From: Chitinophaga pinensis
GTDB taxonomy: Bacteria > Bacteroidota > Bacteroidia > Flavobacteriales_D > Crocinitomicaceae
DNA: 64,000 nt
Direction of reading: 5' to 3'
NCBI GenBank assembly: GCA_945902745.1
Contig: CAMDNE010000003.1
Coordinates: 186,001 to 250,000, forward strand
Shown here: piece by piece, positions 8,350-17,815 of the stretch
How positions within the stretch are numbered: the first letter of the stretch is position 1
How the letters are laid out: each line of letters starts with the position of its first letter
Program-made: the position numbers and the translations under genes
Notes under the pieces: model-generated
Told to the model about the DNA's origin: nothing
The model's input: the letters and a program-made list of their open reading frames with translations, nothing else
The model's database searches: none

Positions 8350-10311
8350 TTAAGAAATCACCTTTTCGAGATTTAGTTTGCTGTTTTTTCTGCTATATGA
8401 AAAATAAACTATCAAGCCAAGAACTAACCAAAGCCCAAAGCCTATCCAATTAGAAATACCCAATTCACTCATCATATATAGACAACTTACCAATCCTAAC
8501 ATAGGGATTAAGGATAAATTATGTGTTATTGAGAAGTAGGTTAACATGATCGCAATTAAAAAGAAAATATAAGTCGGGATTTTATGTGAAAATAATCCAA
8601 ATCCAGATTCATACATTTCTGACTGACTCAAATCCAGCGTTTTCAATGTTGTCAAGTACTTCTCTCCTTCCAATGAACTCAAATATATTTCAACATCTTG
8701 ATCATTCTTCATAAACTCAGTCGAATCTGAAATCAATAAATTTTGTTTTATTTTCTCAATTTCTTTTGTGTTGATTGATGTCAATAATTCTGTTGGTTGC
8801 TTCAATTCCTTTTCATTTGTTAAGAATTTCATCGTCGCTTCTTTGTTGTAAGTAAAAGAAAAAATGATTGTTCCTATCAATAAAAACGGCATTACATATT
8901 TACCATTTACATAAGGCGTTTTAAATTTACCTCTAGGAATATCTTTTTTATTTTGAAGTACCAAAACCCCAGCACACACAACTACAAATGCGAAGAGTGT
9001 TCCAATACTACATAAGTCAGTAACCATCGTTAAATTCAAAAATAAAGCTGGAATTGCCACAACAAAACCAACAACGATTGTTGCAAAAGATGGCGTTTTA
9101 AAGCGTGGATGAATTTTAGAGAATTTCTTTGGAAGTAAACCATCTCTACTCATGCTCATCCAGATACGAGGCTGCCCCATTTGGAATACTAATAAAACAC
9201 TTGCCATCGCAACAATTGCACTAACAGCTATGATTCCCGACATCCATTTTAAATCCAATTTATCGAAAACAAACGCTAAAGGATCTCCAACATTTAAATC
9301 GCTGTAACTTACCATTCCAGTTAAAATCAAGGCAATAATAATATAAAGAACGGTGCAAATAATTATTGCCCACATCATTCCTCTAGGTAAATCTCGTTGT
9401 GGATTCTTGCATTCTTCTGCAGTTGTTGAAATGGCGTCAAAACCAATATACGCAAAGAATACGGCTGATACACCTTTCAATATTCCAGAGATTCCGTTTG
9501 GAGCAAAAGGATTCCAATTTCCAGCATCTACATAAAATATTCCGACAGAAATAACCAAAAGTATAATTGCTAACTTAATAACAACCATCATGTTGGTGGC
9601 ATTTCGAGATTCTTTCATTCCACGATAAACTAACCATGTTATGAGGACAATAATCATTAACGCCGGTAAATCTGCAACAAAATGAAACGATCCAATTGCT
9701 GGAGATGTTTTCCAAGCAGTATATGCATGTTGAATATTCATTTCTAAATTCTCAAATAACTTACCACTTTTCATTAGGCTTACAGCTTCACTGTGTCCGT
9801 TATATGCAGTGAAATAGTCCATTTGAACCCACTGAGGCAGATGAATGCCATTTTCCAAACCTAAAAAAGGAAGTCGGAGATTTTGAAGGAAACCAGTAAA
9901 ATAATCACTCCATGAAATCGCAACTGTAATATTTCCAATAGCATATTCCATAATCAAAGCCCAACCAATAATCCATGCGATAATTTCACCAAAAGCGACA
10001 TAAGAATACGTGTACGCACTTCCAGAAACAGGAACCATCGATGCAAATTCAGCATAAGCAAATGCAGCAAAACCACATGCCAATGCAGTGAACAAGAATA
10101 AGAAAATTACCGCTGGTCCGCCATCAAAACTTGCTTTTCCAATGGTACTGAAAATTCCAGCGCCAATGATTGCAGCAATACCAAAAGCAGCCAAATCGCG
10201 CACACCTAGATGTTTACCAAGTGAACCATGAGCTCCTTCAGCGTTGTCTTTTTCGACTTGATTTAAAATATCTTGAACGTTCTTTTTTCTAAATAAACTC
10301 TTAAAGCTCAT
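8350..10311 (-). CDS. APC-superfamily amino acid permease with two large insertions
   Basis: It is a multi-pass inner-membrane transporter of the amino acid/polyamine/organocation family, probably importing cationic or other amino acids. Family signs are GIAAIIGAGIFSTIG in TM1 (near 43-57) and FFAYIGFDAISTTAEECKNPQRDLPRG near 280-310. About 12-14 membrane segments are predicted by eye. At 653 residues it is roughly 150 longer than most relatives. The extra sequence sits in a soluble loop at about 135-205 and another at about 490-575 between late TM segments. The second is Lys/Glu/Ser-rich. The N-terminus before TM1 is charged. The substrate cannot be told. It is separated from ffh by 121 bases. 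Confidence 0.87.
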   Translation of the reverse strand: MSFKSLFRKKNVQDILNQVEKDNAEGAHGSLGKHLGVRDLAAFGIAAIIGAGIFSTIGKASFDGGPAVIFLFLFTALACGFAAFAYAEFASMVPVSGSAYTYSYVAFGEIIAWIIGWALIMEYAIGNITVAISWSDYFTGFLQNLRLPFLGLENGIHLPQWVQMDYFTAYNGHSEAVSLMKSGKLFENLEMNIQHAYTAWKTSPAIGSFHFVADLPALMIIVLITWLVYRGMKESRNATNMMVVIKLAIILLVISVGIFYVDAGNWNPFAPNGISGILKGVSAVFFAYIGFDAISTTAEECKNPQRDLPRGMMWAIIICTVLYIIIALILTGMVSYSDLNVGDPLAFVFDKLDLKWMSGIIAVSAIVAMASVLLVFQMGQPRIWMSMSRDGLLPKKFSKIHPRFKTPSFATIVVGFVVAIPALFLNLTMVTDLCSIGTLFAFVVVCAGVLVLQNKKDIPRGKFKTPYVNGKYVMPFLLIGTIIFSFTYNKEATMKFLTNEKELKQPTELLTSINTKEIEKIKQNLLISDSTEFMKNDQDVEIYLSSLEGEKYLTTLKTLDLSQSEMYESGFGLFSHKIPTYIFFLIAIMLTYFSITHNLSLIPMLGLVSCLYMMSELGISNWIGFGLWLVLGLIVYFSYSRKNSKLNLEKVIS

Positions 10312-10387
10312 AGTGATATTGGTTTTCTTTTGAAATACTAGGGTCTAAAAATAGAAAAATATAATAACATCAATTCACAATTCATTT

Positions 10388-10415
10388 AAACACATAGAAA
10401 CATAGGCCACATAGG
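10388..10415. repeat. Dispersed intergenic repeat (CACATAG type)
   Basis: The 28 bases contain CACATAG, AAACATAGG and CCACATAGG in series, an approximately 9-10-base period. The same arrangement is seen at 6783-6833 and 19276-19303. The rest of the gap 10312-10581 is AT-rich and holds no gene or clear promoter match. Confidence 0.6.
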
Positions 10416-10581
10416 AATATCACAACATACAATTAAAAAATCCAACCAATTTGTATTTCATAACGTTAGAGCTATGTGATTGAGATAATTATTCATTTCA
10501 ATCAAAAAAACACCGTTTATATGATTCAAGTTGATTAACTTAAAATTTTATAATTAATTTTAACAAAAAAAAACACTACGA

Positions 10582-11625
10582 ATGAAAAAACAATTACTTT
10601 ATGCCTCAATGCTTATGGCATCTTTGAGTCAAGCACAACAACTAGATTTAACGAATGAACCTGCAATTTTAGAATCCGCAGTAATGTATGTTTGTGATAC
10701 ACTTACAGATCCTTATACCACAACGACAGGTACAGGCGTTACATGGGATTATTCTCAAATTTTAGGTTTAAATGGAACTACAAAAACTTTAGAAATTTTA
10801 GACCCAGCTAGCACCGCAGATGCTGCGTCTTTTCCAACTTCTACAAAAGTAATGAGCATTCAAGGAGTAATAAAAAATTATTTTAATTCAACTGCCACAG
10901 ATAGAATTTCTCAAGGTTTTGTTTACAATGAACCTAGTTTAGGAACAGTATTAGCAACATTTGATGCAGACAATGAAACGACAATCAATTACCCATTTAT
11001 GAATGGTAATTATTTCGTGGATAATTTTTCTGGCATGTTAGCTTTTTCATTTAATGGTCTACCACAAAATCCTGTTTGTACCGGTTCAATTCGCGCAGAA
11101 ATTGATGGTCAAGGAACACTTATGCTACCATCATCAAATACATTTACAAATGTGATTCGTTATAAAAGTGTTGACACTGTTTTTACTCAAGTAATTTTCG
11201 TAACAACCTTAGATGTTCAATTGGTTCGCACGCAATATGAATATTATGATATTGCTAATAACAACTTACCTTTGTTTGTCTTTACAAATGTACAATTTGG
11301 TCAACAAGGTTCAGCAACAGCATTATTAGAGCAAACAAATGTTATTTCTTCTATTCAACCTCTACAAAATGTAGGCATAGAGATTGTTTCTAACAATGAC
11401 TTCAGTGTTTATCCAAATCCATCAGAAGGAATCATAAATTTCAAAGGTTCATTTGAATCAAATGCTTCAGCAATTATTTACGATCAATCAGGACGTGTAG
11501 TTTCGACAATTGAAACGTTAGTAAATGGACAATCAATTGATTTATCGCAATTAAATAAAGGAATGTATTTAGTTTCAGTGAACAACAATGGAGTTCAAAC
11601 AACGAAGACTTTTTCATTAAGATAA
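10582..11625 (+). CDS. Secreted protein with T9SS type A sorting domain
   Basis: The 347-residue protein has an N-terminal signal peptide ending near SLSQAQQ (residue 20). The middle is rich in Thr, Asn and aromatic residues and looks beta-stranded, with no recognised domain. The C-terminus, from about residue 268, is a T9SS type A sorting domain: VYPNPSEGIINFKG, then ASAIIYDQSGRVV, then LNKGMYLVSV and a final KTFSLR. Such cargo crosses the outer membrane through the type IX system and is released or anchored after cleavage of the domain. The role of the passenger is unknown. It is monocistronic and followed by a strong terminator. Confidence 0.85.
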   Translation: MKKQLLYASMLMASLSQAQQLDLTNEPAILESAVMYVCDTLTDPYTTTTGTGVTWDYSQILGLNGTTKTLEILDPASTADAASFPTSTKVMSIQGVIKNYFNSTATDRISQGFVYNEPSLGTVLATFDADNETTINYPFMNGNYFVDNFSGMLAFSFNGLPQNPVCTGSIRAEIDGQGTLMLPSSNTFTNVIRYKSVDTVFTQVIFVTTLDVQLVRTQYEYYDIANNNLPLFVFTNVQFGQQGSATALLEQTNVISSIQPLQNVGIEIVSNNDFSVYPNPSEGIINFKGSFESNASAIIYDQSGRVVSTIETLVNGQSIDLSQLNKGMYLVSVNNNGVQTTKTFSLR

Positions 11626-11642
11626 TACCTTAACCTAAACTT

Positions 11643-11678
11643 AAAAACCGTTAGTCAATTGATTAACGGTTTTTTTTT
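11643..11678 (+). terminator. Rho-independent terminator
   Basis: An inverted repeat AAAACCGTTAGTCAATTGAT with its complement ending in AACGGTTTT is followed by a run of T to 11678. It lies 18 bases after the T9SS cargo gene. Confidence 0.85.
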
Positions 11679-11843
11679 GCCCAAATGAAAAAATTCAATT
11701 GAGACATGTTACACTGATAATTCAAAATGAACACAGCGCAATAAATTGATCTTCTATTTTGACATATCGGCATTTCACAACTTTATATTTTCAGGAATGT
11801 GTTACCTTTAACACTCAAATTGATTATTGTATAAAGGATATTT

Positions 11844-14132
11844 ATGAAACAACTTTACCTATTTTTCTTTTTCTTCCCTACTCTTGTTTTTGCTCAATTA
11901 AATGAAGGTTTAACAACTGAAGAACGTGCATATTTGTTTCACATCGTTAAAAAAAGTCCGATTTTAGATAATTCAATTGGCCGTTATTTCGATTACCAAG
12001 GTCCTGATATTCGTTTTCCAAACAAAGAAATTAATTATGATTCTGTTGAATTGATTATTATTAATCAACCTGAAATACTCGTTATTCGAAAAGAAGAGAT
12101 AGCCAAATCACCCAAAGGAATTATTTCTGAAGCTGCTAACAAAATGGCAATTTGGGAATTAAACAAAGTGCTCTTGGCCAAGCGAGGAAGTGAAAAAGAA
12201 TTAGAACCTTATGCACTAAAATACAAGTTGTTTGAATCGATTTTAATGCAAAAACTTCCTTTAAATGCGCAAAAAGAAAAAGATGGTTTGATTGAACCTC
12301 ATCCAAAAGTAATTGCCCTTTTTAACCCAAGTCTTTCGTTGGATGATAAAATTGCGTTTGTAGAAACATTGCGATTTTTAGAGCCAAATGATTGCCTTCT
12401 TACTTTGGAAGCTATTAATCTCGCGACCAATGAATACGTGAAAAATCGAAGCAATGAAATTTATTTAGCGCTTGGCGGCGAAGCCCTGACGTATGAAAAC
12501 GTACTTGTTGCTGCTGGAGATGGAAGTTCAACATCTGGTTTACTAGAAGAACGTGAAAAGGACGAAAAAGGACGATGGAACAGAGGTTTGCCTAAAGCTG
12601 TCGGGTTATTTCCTTATCAATTAAAACTATCAACACCTGTTGCAAAAAAAGTTCAAAAAGTAGAAACAACGATGTTCGCAACCACAGATTTCACAACTGT
12701 TGGGAATAATCGAATCACGAATATTCATTTCGATGTTTGGGGATATAATTCAACCAAACAAACTACAGTAGTGATAGAAAAAAACGGATTAAGTTACCAC
12801 CTTTTTGGTGCTGGTGACACACGTTTTCTTTCTCCAGATTCTTCTTTCTCTGAAGGAACAACGTTTCAAAATACAATCAATGATTTAGAAAAAAACAAAA
12901 TCGCTAAGTTGTACGAAATGATTTATGGAAAGCGTGGTTTTGATTATTGGATTGCTTATAATAAGAAGAAAAAGGATGAGACAGAGTTGAAAATTGAAAT
13001 CAACGAAAAAGAATACTCGGACATGACGATGAATCCAATTTCAACTCGATCAAGAGCGCCAAGAAGTGTTCGAAAAGCAAAAAAACGTGCGCGTAAAGTT
13101 GGTGGAGGACCAGCAGATTATCAACCTAAAACTGATGCTGATAAGAAATCAAAGCGTCAAAGTCAAAATACAATTGTCAACTTGTACAACCTGTTTGAAG
13201 CCTACAAAAAGAAGATTGCTGAATTGGAAAAACAAAAACTAGAAGCAATCGATCAAATGGCAATTTATCAACAACGTTTGGATCATTACAAACAAATGAT
13301 GGGTTATACATGGGCACAATACACTGAAAAGGATGGATTGTATATGTTTCAAGATTCTACCACATTTGACATGTTGACGCAAGAATTTCAATTTCCAGCT
13401 TCGACAAAAAAAGAAGATTTTGAAATTCGTTTGATTGCAATTCCAGAATCGTCCATTTCAGATCAAGCGGACGAAGTGATGCTACATATTAATCTAGTTG
13501 ATGCTGAACCAAACTACAATGCACGTTTGCAAGTTGAATTACAAGACGTTTTTGCATCTGATAGTTGGGAACTTGAGCGCAGTTTATTTGATGCTTCTGA
13601 CAGTGTAGCATTGTTACAGTTTTTTGAAGGAATGTTGGATAAAAAAGTAGCATTTTCAATGGTTACTCGTGGACAAGGAATTGGAAAATGGGATGGTTGT
13701 AGAACCATTAAAAATCACACGCCTATTGAAGAAAGTGCTTATCCTGGTTCAACTTCAGAAGAACGAATTTCTATTAGAATGGGTGAAAAATATGCGCCAT
13801 TAAGACGTTCTGAGCTTTTCATTCACTTGGACCGCGCTATTCGTGTTGAAATAAATTCTTACACAGATCCTGTTGCCTCATCAATCACTATTACAAATCC
13901 AGTGGTTTTAGAATTGATGGCAAAATACAAACTTTCGAAAAACGACATTTTAAGTGCGTTGAGAACAGCAACTATTTTGAATAAATTCAAGGATGAAATC
14001 AATACAACGGCAGGTGCTTATTTAACACGTGAACAAGCAAAAGTGGTAATTGACCGTTTCAATAAAGAATGGTTGAAGACAAAAATTGCGATTGGATCGA
14101 CATCTATTAAATTGGCAGATTTGAAGTTGTAA
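11844..14132 (+). CDS. Large secreted protein of unknown function with central coiled coil
   Basis: I do not recognise a family. The 762 residues start with a strongly hydrophobic signal peptide with five consecutive Phe, cleaved near FAQ (residue 18). An alpha-rich N-terminal region follows (about 20-220). A region around 220-370 contains a glycine-rich YHLFGAGDTRFLSPD stretch. A very basic segment (about 395-440, rich in Arg and Lys) precedes a heptad-like coiled coil at about 445-490. The C-terminal third is mixed alpha/beta and contains GKWDGCRTIKNHTP. There is no type IX sorting domain and no lipobox, so a periplasmic location is likely. It ends 8 bases from the convergent helicase gene. 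Confidence 0.7.
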   Translation: MKQLYLFFFFFPTLVFAQLNEGLTTEERAYLFHIVKKSPILDNSIGRYFDYQGPDIRFPNKEINYDSVELIIINQPEILVIRKEEIAKSPKGIISEAANKMAIWELNKVLLAKRGSEKELEPYALKYKLFESILMQKLPLNAQKEKDGLIEPHPKVIALFNPSLSLDDKIAFVETLRFLEPNDCLLTLEAINLATNEYVKNRSNEIYLALGGEALTYENVLVAAGDGSSTSGLLEEREKDEKGRWNRGLPKAVGLFPYQLKLSTPVAKKVQKVETTMFATTDFTTVGNNRITNIHFDVWGYNSTKQTTVVIEKNGLSYHLFGAGDTRFLSPDSSFSEGTTFQNTINDLEKNKIAKLYEMIYGKRGFDYWIAYNKKKKDETELKIEINEKEYSDMTMNPISTRSRAPRSVRKAKKRARKVGGGPADYQPKTDADKKSKRQSQNTIVNLYNLFEAYKKKIAELEKQKLEAIDQMAIYQQRLDHYKQMMGYTWAQYTEKDGLYMFQDSTTFDMLTQEFQFPASTKKEDFEIRLIAIPESSISDQADEVMLHINLVDAEPNYNARLQVELQDVFASDSWELERSLFDASDSVALLQFFEGMLDKKVAFSMVTRGQGIGKWDGCRTIKNHTPIEESAYPGSTSEERISIRMGEKYAPLRRSELFIHLDRAIRVEINSYTDPVASSITITNPVVLELMAKYKLSKNDILSALRTATILNKFKDEINTTAGAYLTREQAKVVIDRFNKEWLKTKIAIGSTSIKLADLKL

Positions 14133-14140
14133 TTAAGCTT

Positions 14141-15571
14141 TCACTCAAAACAATCATCCGGAAAATTTACCAAATACAATTGTTCTGAAGCTCTTGTTAT
14201 GGCCGTATACAGCCACCGATGGTATTCTGAATTGATTGCTTCTGGCGCAACATAACCTTGGTCAATATAAACGTGTTCCCATTGTCCGCCTTGAGATTTG
14301 TGACACGTAATTGCATAACCATATTTCACCTGCAAGGCATTGAAATAAGGATTTTTGAGAATTAATTCGTAGCGTTTGGCTTTGTTTCGTTCGTATGCAT
14401 AATCTTCTTCAACGGCAAAAAAGAGTTCCTTCATCCGCTGTCGAGAAATAGAAGGACCTTCCACTTGCAACGATTCCATGAAAACCAAGACTTCCATTTC
14501 GGGAAGTTCGTCGTAATCGACAAATTTGATGATGATGCGGGCAAATTCAAACCCATACATTTCTTCAATCTTCTTGACGCGAATTACTTTAAGCGATTCC
14601 CCATTCGCAATGAATCCCATTTTCGTTTGGTCATCTACCCAGAAATAATTGTTTTTCACGACCATCAAACAATCACCAGAACATAAAACATCCTCGTACC
14701 AAAGAATTCGCGCACGAATTTCATTGTTATAGGCATTGGCTCTTTTATTCGATCGTGTAATAATGATTGCTTCCTCTGCCCCACAATGAGAATAGGAATT
14801 CTCTAAGAAATTTTGAAATTCGTCCCCTGGTAATTTGATGAAATCTTTGTAATTCTTTGTGACAAATTGCGGTTTCACATCCCCTTCTAACGATCTTAAC
14901 TGTGTTGCATTAAATAAAATACCTGATTCATCTGCCTGTCGCAATACCTTTGACAATGCAAATTCAGTCACAGAAACTGTTGAATAATTGTGTAATAAAT
15001 ATACTCTGTTTAAGGCTGGAGAGTGTTCACATCCCACTGGTGGTAATTGTCCTTCGTCGCCCAATAAAATCAAGCGGCAATTCTTTCCTGAGAAAACATA
15101 TTCGATCAAGTCATTCAACAAATTACGAGCAGAAACAGAACCATCGTTTTGCAAGGTATAATCACCAATCATTGATGCTTCATCAACAATGAAAATGGTA
15201 TTGGTATGTAAATTTGGAGCCAAAGTCATACCTGAGAACTCGTCCACCTTTGAATTGCGTCTGTAAATCTGTTTGTGAATTGTAAATGCTTCTTTAGAAG
15301 ATTTTAAACTGAGTATTTTCGCTGCTCGTCCTGTCGGTGCCAGCAAGCGTGTTTTGACTTTAAAAAAAGAAAGTGTTTTAACAAAAGCTCCGAGGACAGA
15401 AGTTTTCCCTGTTCCAGCGTATCCTTTGAGAATGAAAATTTGATTTGGTTCTTTAATTTTCAGGAACTTCTCCAACAAATCTATGAGTTGATGCTGATCC
15501 TCCGTCGGAGAATGATCAAAAAATTGCATGATTTGCTTTTTAAAAACTGAAGATTCTGGTGCGCTTTCCAT
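14141..15571 (-). CDS. RecD-like / superfamily 1B DNA helicase
   Basis: This is an ATP-dependent 5'-3' DNA helicase of the RecD2/PIF1-like type, likely in recombination or repair. The 476 residues have Walker A LKGYAGTGKTS at about 48-58, motif Ia LLAPTGRAAK, and Walker B FIVDEASMIGD. Motif III is RLILLGDEGQLPPVG, followed by ITRSNKRANAYN. The UvrD_C_2-type C-terminus has GYAITCHKSQGGQWEHVYID and WLYTAITRASEQLYLV. It is shorter than RecD2 because the N-terminal helix-hairpin region is absent, as in many Bacteroidota homologues. It stands alone and converges with the preceding gene. Confidence 0.88.
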   Translation of the reverse strand: MESAPESSVFKKQIMQFFDHSPTEDQHQLIDLLEKFLKIKEPNQIFILKGYAGTGKTSVLGAFVKTLSFFKVKTRLLAPTGRAAKILSLKSSKEAFTIHKQIYRRNSKVDEFSGMTLAPNLHTNTIFIVDEASMIGDYTLQNDGSVSARNLLNDLIEYVFSGKNCRLILLGDEGQLPPVGCEHSPALNRVYLLHNYSTVSVTEFALSKVLRQADESGILFNATQLRSLEGDVKPQFVTKNYKDFIKLPGDEFQNFLENSYSHCGAEEAIIITRSNKRANAYNNEIRARILWYEDVLCSGDCLMVVKNNYFWVDDQTKMGFIANGESLKVIRVKKIEEMYGFEFARIIIKFVDYDELPEMEVLVFMESLQVEGPSISRQRMKELFFAVEEDYAYERNKAKRYELILKNPYFNALQVKYGYAITCHKSQGGQWEHVYIDQGYVAPEAINSEYHRWLYTAITRASEQLYLVNFPDDCFE

Positions 15572-15699
15572 TCAGAGTTAAAGGTAATACTAAACTGATA
15601 AGAAGACAAATTTATATAAACGCTCGTATTATGCCGAACGATTATCTGTGGGCAATATTATTTGCATCAAGATAACGATTCGGTGTAAGAAGATTATTG

Positions 15700-15840
15700 A
15701 TGTGATTGAAATCAACGGTGGTTTTGTCATGATTTTTAAAAAAATCCCGCCAAAACCTAATTGGAGTCACTCTTGGCGTCGGATTACATCCGCCGTTAGA
15801 GCTATAAAACTCCTACGGAGTATGATTTCAATTTATCACA
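15700..15840. other. Hairpin-rich noncoding segment in a 339-base gap
   Basis: The gap 15572-15910 has no convincing gene. This part holds several nested inverted repeats. ATTGAAATCA (15705-15714) is complementary to TGATTTCAAT (15823-15832). GATTTTTAAAAAAATC (15731-15746) is self-complementary. CCGCCAA pairs with TTGGCG around 15748-15785, CGG pairs with CCG just after, and ACTCCTACGGAGT (15809-15821) is a perfect palindrome. A 65-codon ORF across it is Lys/Ile/Arg-rich and looks spurious. It may be a degraded repeat element or a structured RNA. Confidence 0.4.
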
Positions 15841-15910
15841 AATGATAAAAATATTCAATTTAAAAAATGTAAATTTACACTTCAAAAAAGCGTACGAATA
15901 ATTTGAATCT

Positions 15911-16666
15911 GTGAAGCATTTATCTGTAGAATTATCAGAAGTAGCCGTTCGGTTTACAACGTCAATGAACGATGTTGTGAATCACTATGCATTTCTTTTT
16001 AAGGATAAAAAAGACCACAGTTACAAAGAACAATTGGAGGATTTTATTGCGGAATGTGGTATAAAAAATCAAGATTTTGATGAACAAACTATTTCTTGGA
16101 GTACCATTCGTTCAACCTTAGTTCCAGCAAATATTTTTGGAGAATCAAATCCTGAAAAAATATACCGTTTGTGTTTTGGAGAAGAAACACCAAAAGATCA
16201 CATCGATTATAATCGAATTCCAGAGCAAGGAATCGTGAATTTATTTGAAATTCCTTTGTGGGTGAAATCATTTTTCGTCATCAAATATCCGCGTTCAATC
16301 ATTCAACACGAAGGGTCTCACGTAATCAGAGGAATATTCTCAGAACCGAGTTTCAAATTAAAGACGACACTCGTTATTTACAATGATTTCTTTTTGATGT
16401 GCATCTCAAAAGAAAATAAATTGCAATTCTATACAGTTTTTGACTATCATTTTATTGATGACATTGTTTACCATTTGATGTTTACGTTGCAACAGAAAGA
16501 ATATTTAAAGGAAAATGGTGCAATTCAAATTTGTCCTGGAGTTGGTTCTTCTGCTGAACAAATTAGTGAATTACAACAAAAACTTCAATCGTTGCAAGAT
16601 TTAAAAAATGCTACAATTACTGTCAATACTGACTTTATAACTAATTCACAAAAACTTTGCGTATAA
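15911..16666 (+). CDS. DUF3822 family protein
   Basis: This is an uncharacterised Bacteroidota protein of 251 residues. I recognise it partly from the conserved position directly upstream of rsmD and coaD and partly from its ASKHA-like beta pattern, including WSTIRSTLVPANIF near 62 and an FFLMCISKENKLQFYTVFDY stretch near 160. Its function is unknown; the fixed neighbourhood suggests a housekeeping role near ribosome assembly or CoA synthesis. The start is a GTG at 15911. Its last ten bases overlap the rsmD start. The C-terminus ends in a short helix rich in Gln and Leu. Confidence 0.75.
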   Translation: MKHLSVELSEVAVRFTTSMNDVVNHYAFLFKDKKDHSYKEQLEDFIAECGIKNQDFDEQTISWSTIRSTLVPANIFGESNPEKIYRLCFGEETPKDHIDYNRIPEQGIVNLFEIPLWVKSFFVIKYPRSIIQHEGSHVIRGIFSEPSFKLKTTLVIYNDFFLMCISKENKLQFYTVFDYHFIDDIVYHLMFTLQQKEYLKENGAIQICPGVGSSAEQISELQQKLQSLQDLKNATITVNTDFITNSQKLCV

Positions 16667-17199
16667 TAGCTGGCACATTAAAAGCTCGACGCTTTTCGGT
16701 TCCTAAAAACTTCCCTTCTCGTCCAACAACTGACTTTGCAAAAGAAGGAATCTTCAATGTTTTGGAGCACCAAATGGACATTTCCGATTTAAAAATATTG
16801 GATTTGTGTGCTGGAACAGGGAATATTTCATTTGAATTTATCTCCCGTGATGCAGCGCATGTAACCGCGGTGGACATCAATTCTAATTGTTTGTCATTTA
16901 TACGTAAAAATGCAATAGAATTTAATATTACGCCTCAATTAGAGACAATTAAGTCGGATATTTTGCAGTATTTGAAAAAGACTGATCAAAAATTTGATTT
17001 GATTTTTGCTGATCCACCTTATGAATATAAATTTCAGGATGAAATTGCAAAGTTGGTTTTTGAGCATGAACTTCTCACTGAGGACGGATTATTGATTATT
17101 GAACACGGTAAACATACCAAATTGGAAGAAGTTCCACATTTCGATTTAAAACGTACATTTGGTAATGTTCATTTCAGTTTCTTCAGAAAAGAATCTTAA
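16657..17199 (+). CDS. rsmD: 16S rRNA (guanine(966)-N(2))-methyltransferase RsmD
   Basis: RsmD methylates G966 of 16S rRNA in the 30S subunit. The 180 residues have the family N-terminus MRIIAGTLKARRFSVP and PTTDFAKEGIFNVL. The SAM-binding motif I is LDLCAGTGNISFEF (about 47-60) and the catalytic motif is DLIFADPPYEYKF (about 112-124). The start codon is TTG, placed ten bases inside DUF3822. No ATG fits better, since the RIIAGTLKARR motif has to follow directly. The gene is followed by coaD after 11 bases, so DUF3822-rsmD-coaD form one operon. Confidence 0.95.
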   Translation: MRIIAGTLKARRFSVPKNFPSRPTTDFAKEGIFNVLEHQMDISDLKILDLCAGTGNISFEFISRDAAHVTAVDINSNCLSFIRKNAIEFNITPQLETIKSDILQYLKKTDQKFDLIFADPPYEYKFQDEIAKLVFEHELLTEDGLLIIEHGKHTKLEEVPHFDLKRTFGNVHFSFFRKES

Positions 17200-17210
17200 A
17201 ATTAAACGTT

Positions 17211-17669
17211 ATGAAAAAAATAGGTCTATTTCCTGGATCCTTTGATCCATTTACAAAAGGTCATGAAGCTGTTGTAAAAAAAGCGTTGAAAATTTTTGAC
17301 GAAATCATCATTGCTATTGGCGTAAACAGTTCAAAAAACTACCAATTCGACCTTCAAAAACGCATTCTGCAGATTGAATCACTTTTTCAAAATGGGGAAG
17401 CGGTTCAAGTCGTAACGTATAATAAACTTACAGTCGACTTATGCAAAGATGTGAATGCAACTGCAATTGTTCGTGGTTTGCGCAACACGGTAGATTTTGA
17501 GTTTGAAAAATCGATTGCCCATATGAATGAAAGATTAGCTGGGATTGAAACAGTATTTCTTTTGACGGATCAAGAATTTGCGGCAATTAATGCAACAATT
17601 GTCCGAGAAATTTTCAAAAACAAAGGAGAAATTGTACAATTTGTAACCAATGCTCACCTACTCGTTTAA
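17211..17669 (+). CDS. coaD: Phosphopantetheine adenylyltransferase CoaD
   Basis: CoaD transfers AMP from ATP to 4'-phosphopantetheine to form dephospho-CoA, the penultimate step of CoA synthesis. The 152 residues contain the nucleotidyltransferase motif GLFPGSFDPFTKGH (residues 4-17, TKGH as the T/HxGH box) and VRGLRNTVDFEFE near 88. The C-terminal loop that usually reads ISSSLVKE is INATIVREIFKNKG here, a moderate variation. Length is typical. It is the last gene of the DUF3822-rsmD-coaD operon. The following 146-base gap has self-complementary GTTACAA/TTGTAAC words but no gene. Confidence 0.95.
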   Translation: MKKIGLFPGSFDPFTKGHEAVVKKALKIFDEIIIAIGVNSSKNYQFDLQKRILQIESLFQNGEAVQVVTYNKLTVDLCKDVNATAIVRGLRNTVDFEFEKSIAHMNERLAGIETVFLLTDQEFAAINATIVREIFKNKGEIVQFVTNAHLLV

Positions 17670-17815
17670 ATCTGTGGTACAATTATAGTTACAAGTTATT
17701 AATTGCGAATTACTAGTTATTACTTACAAGTGTAGAAAACGATTTATTAATCTGATTCAAAAACTTGTAATTTGTAACTAATAATTAAAATCGAGCTAAT
17801 CGAAAAAATAATAAA

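Noticed and set aside
15648..15845. 65-codon ORF in the hairpin-rich gap
   Set aside because: Composition and frame follow the inverted repeats, and no family pattern is seen.
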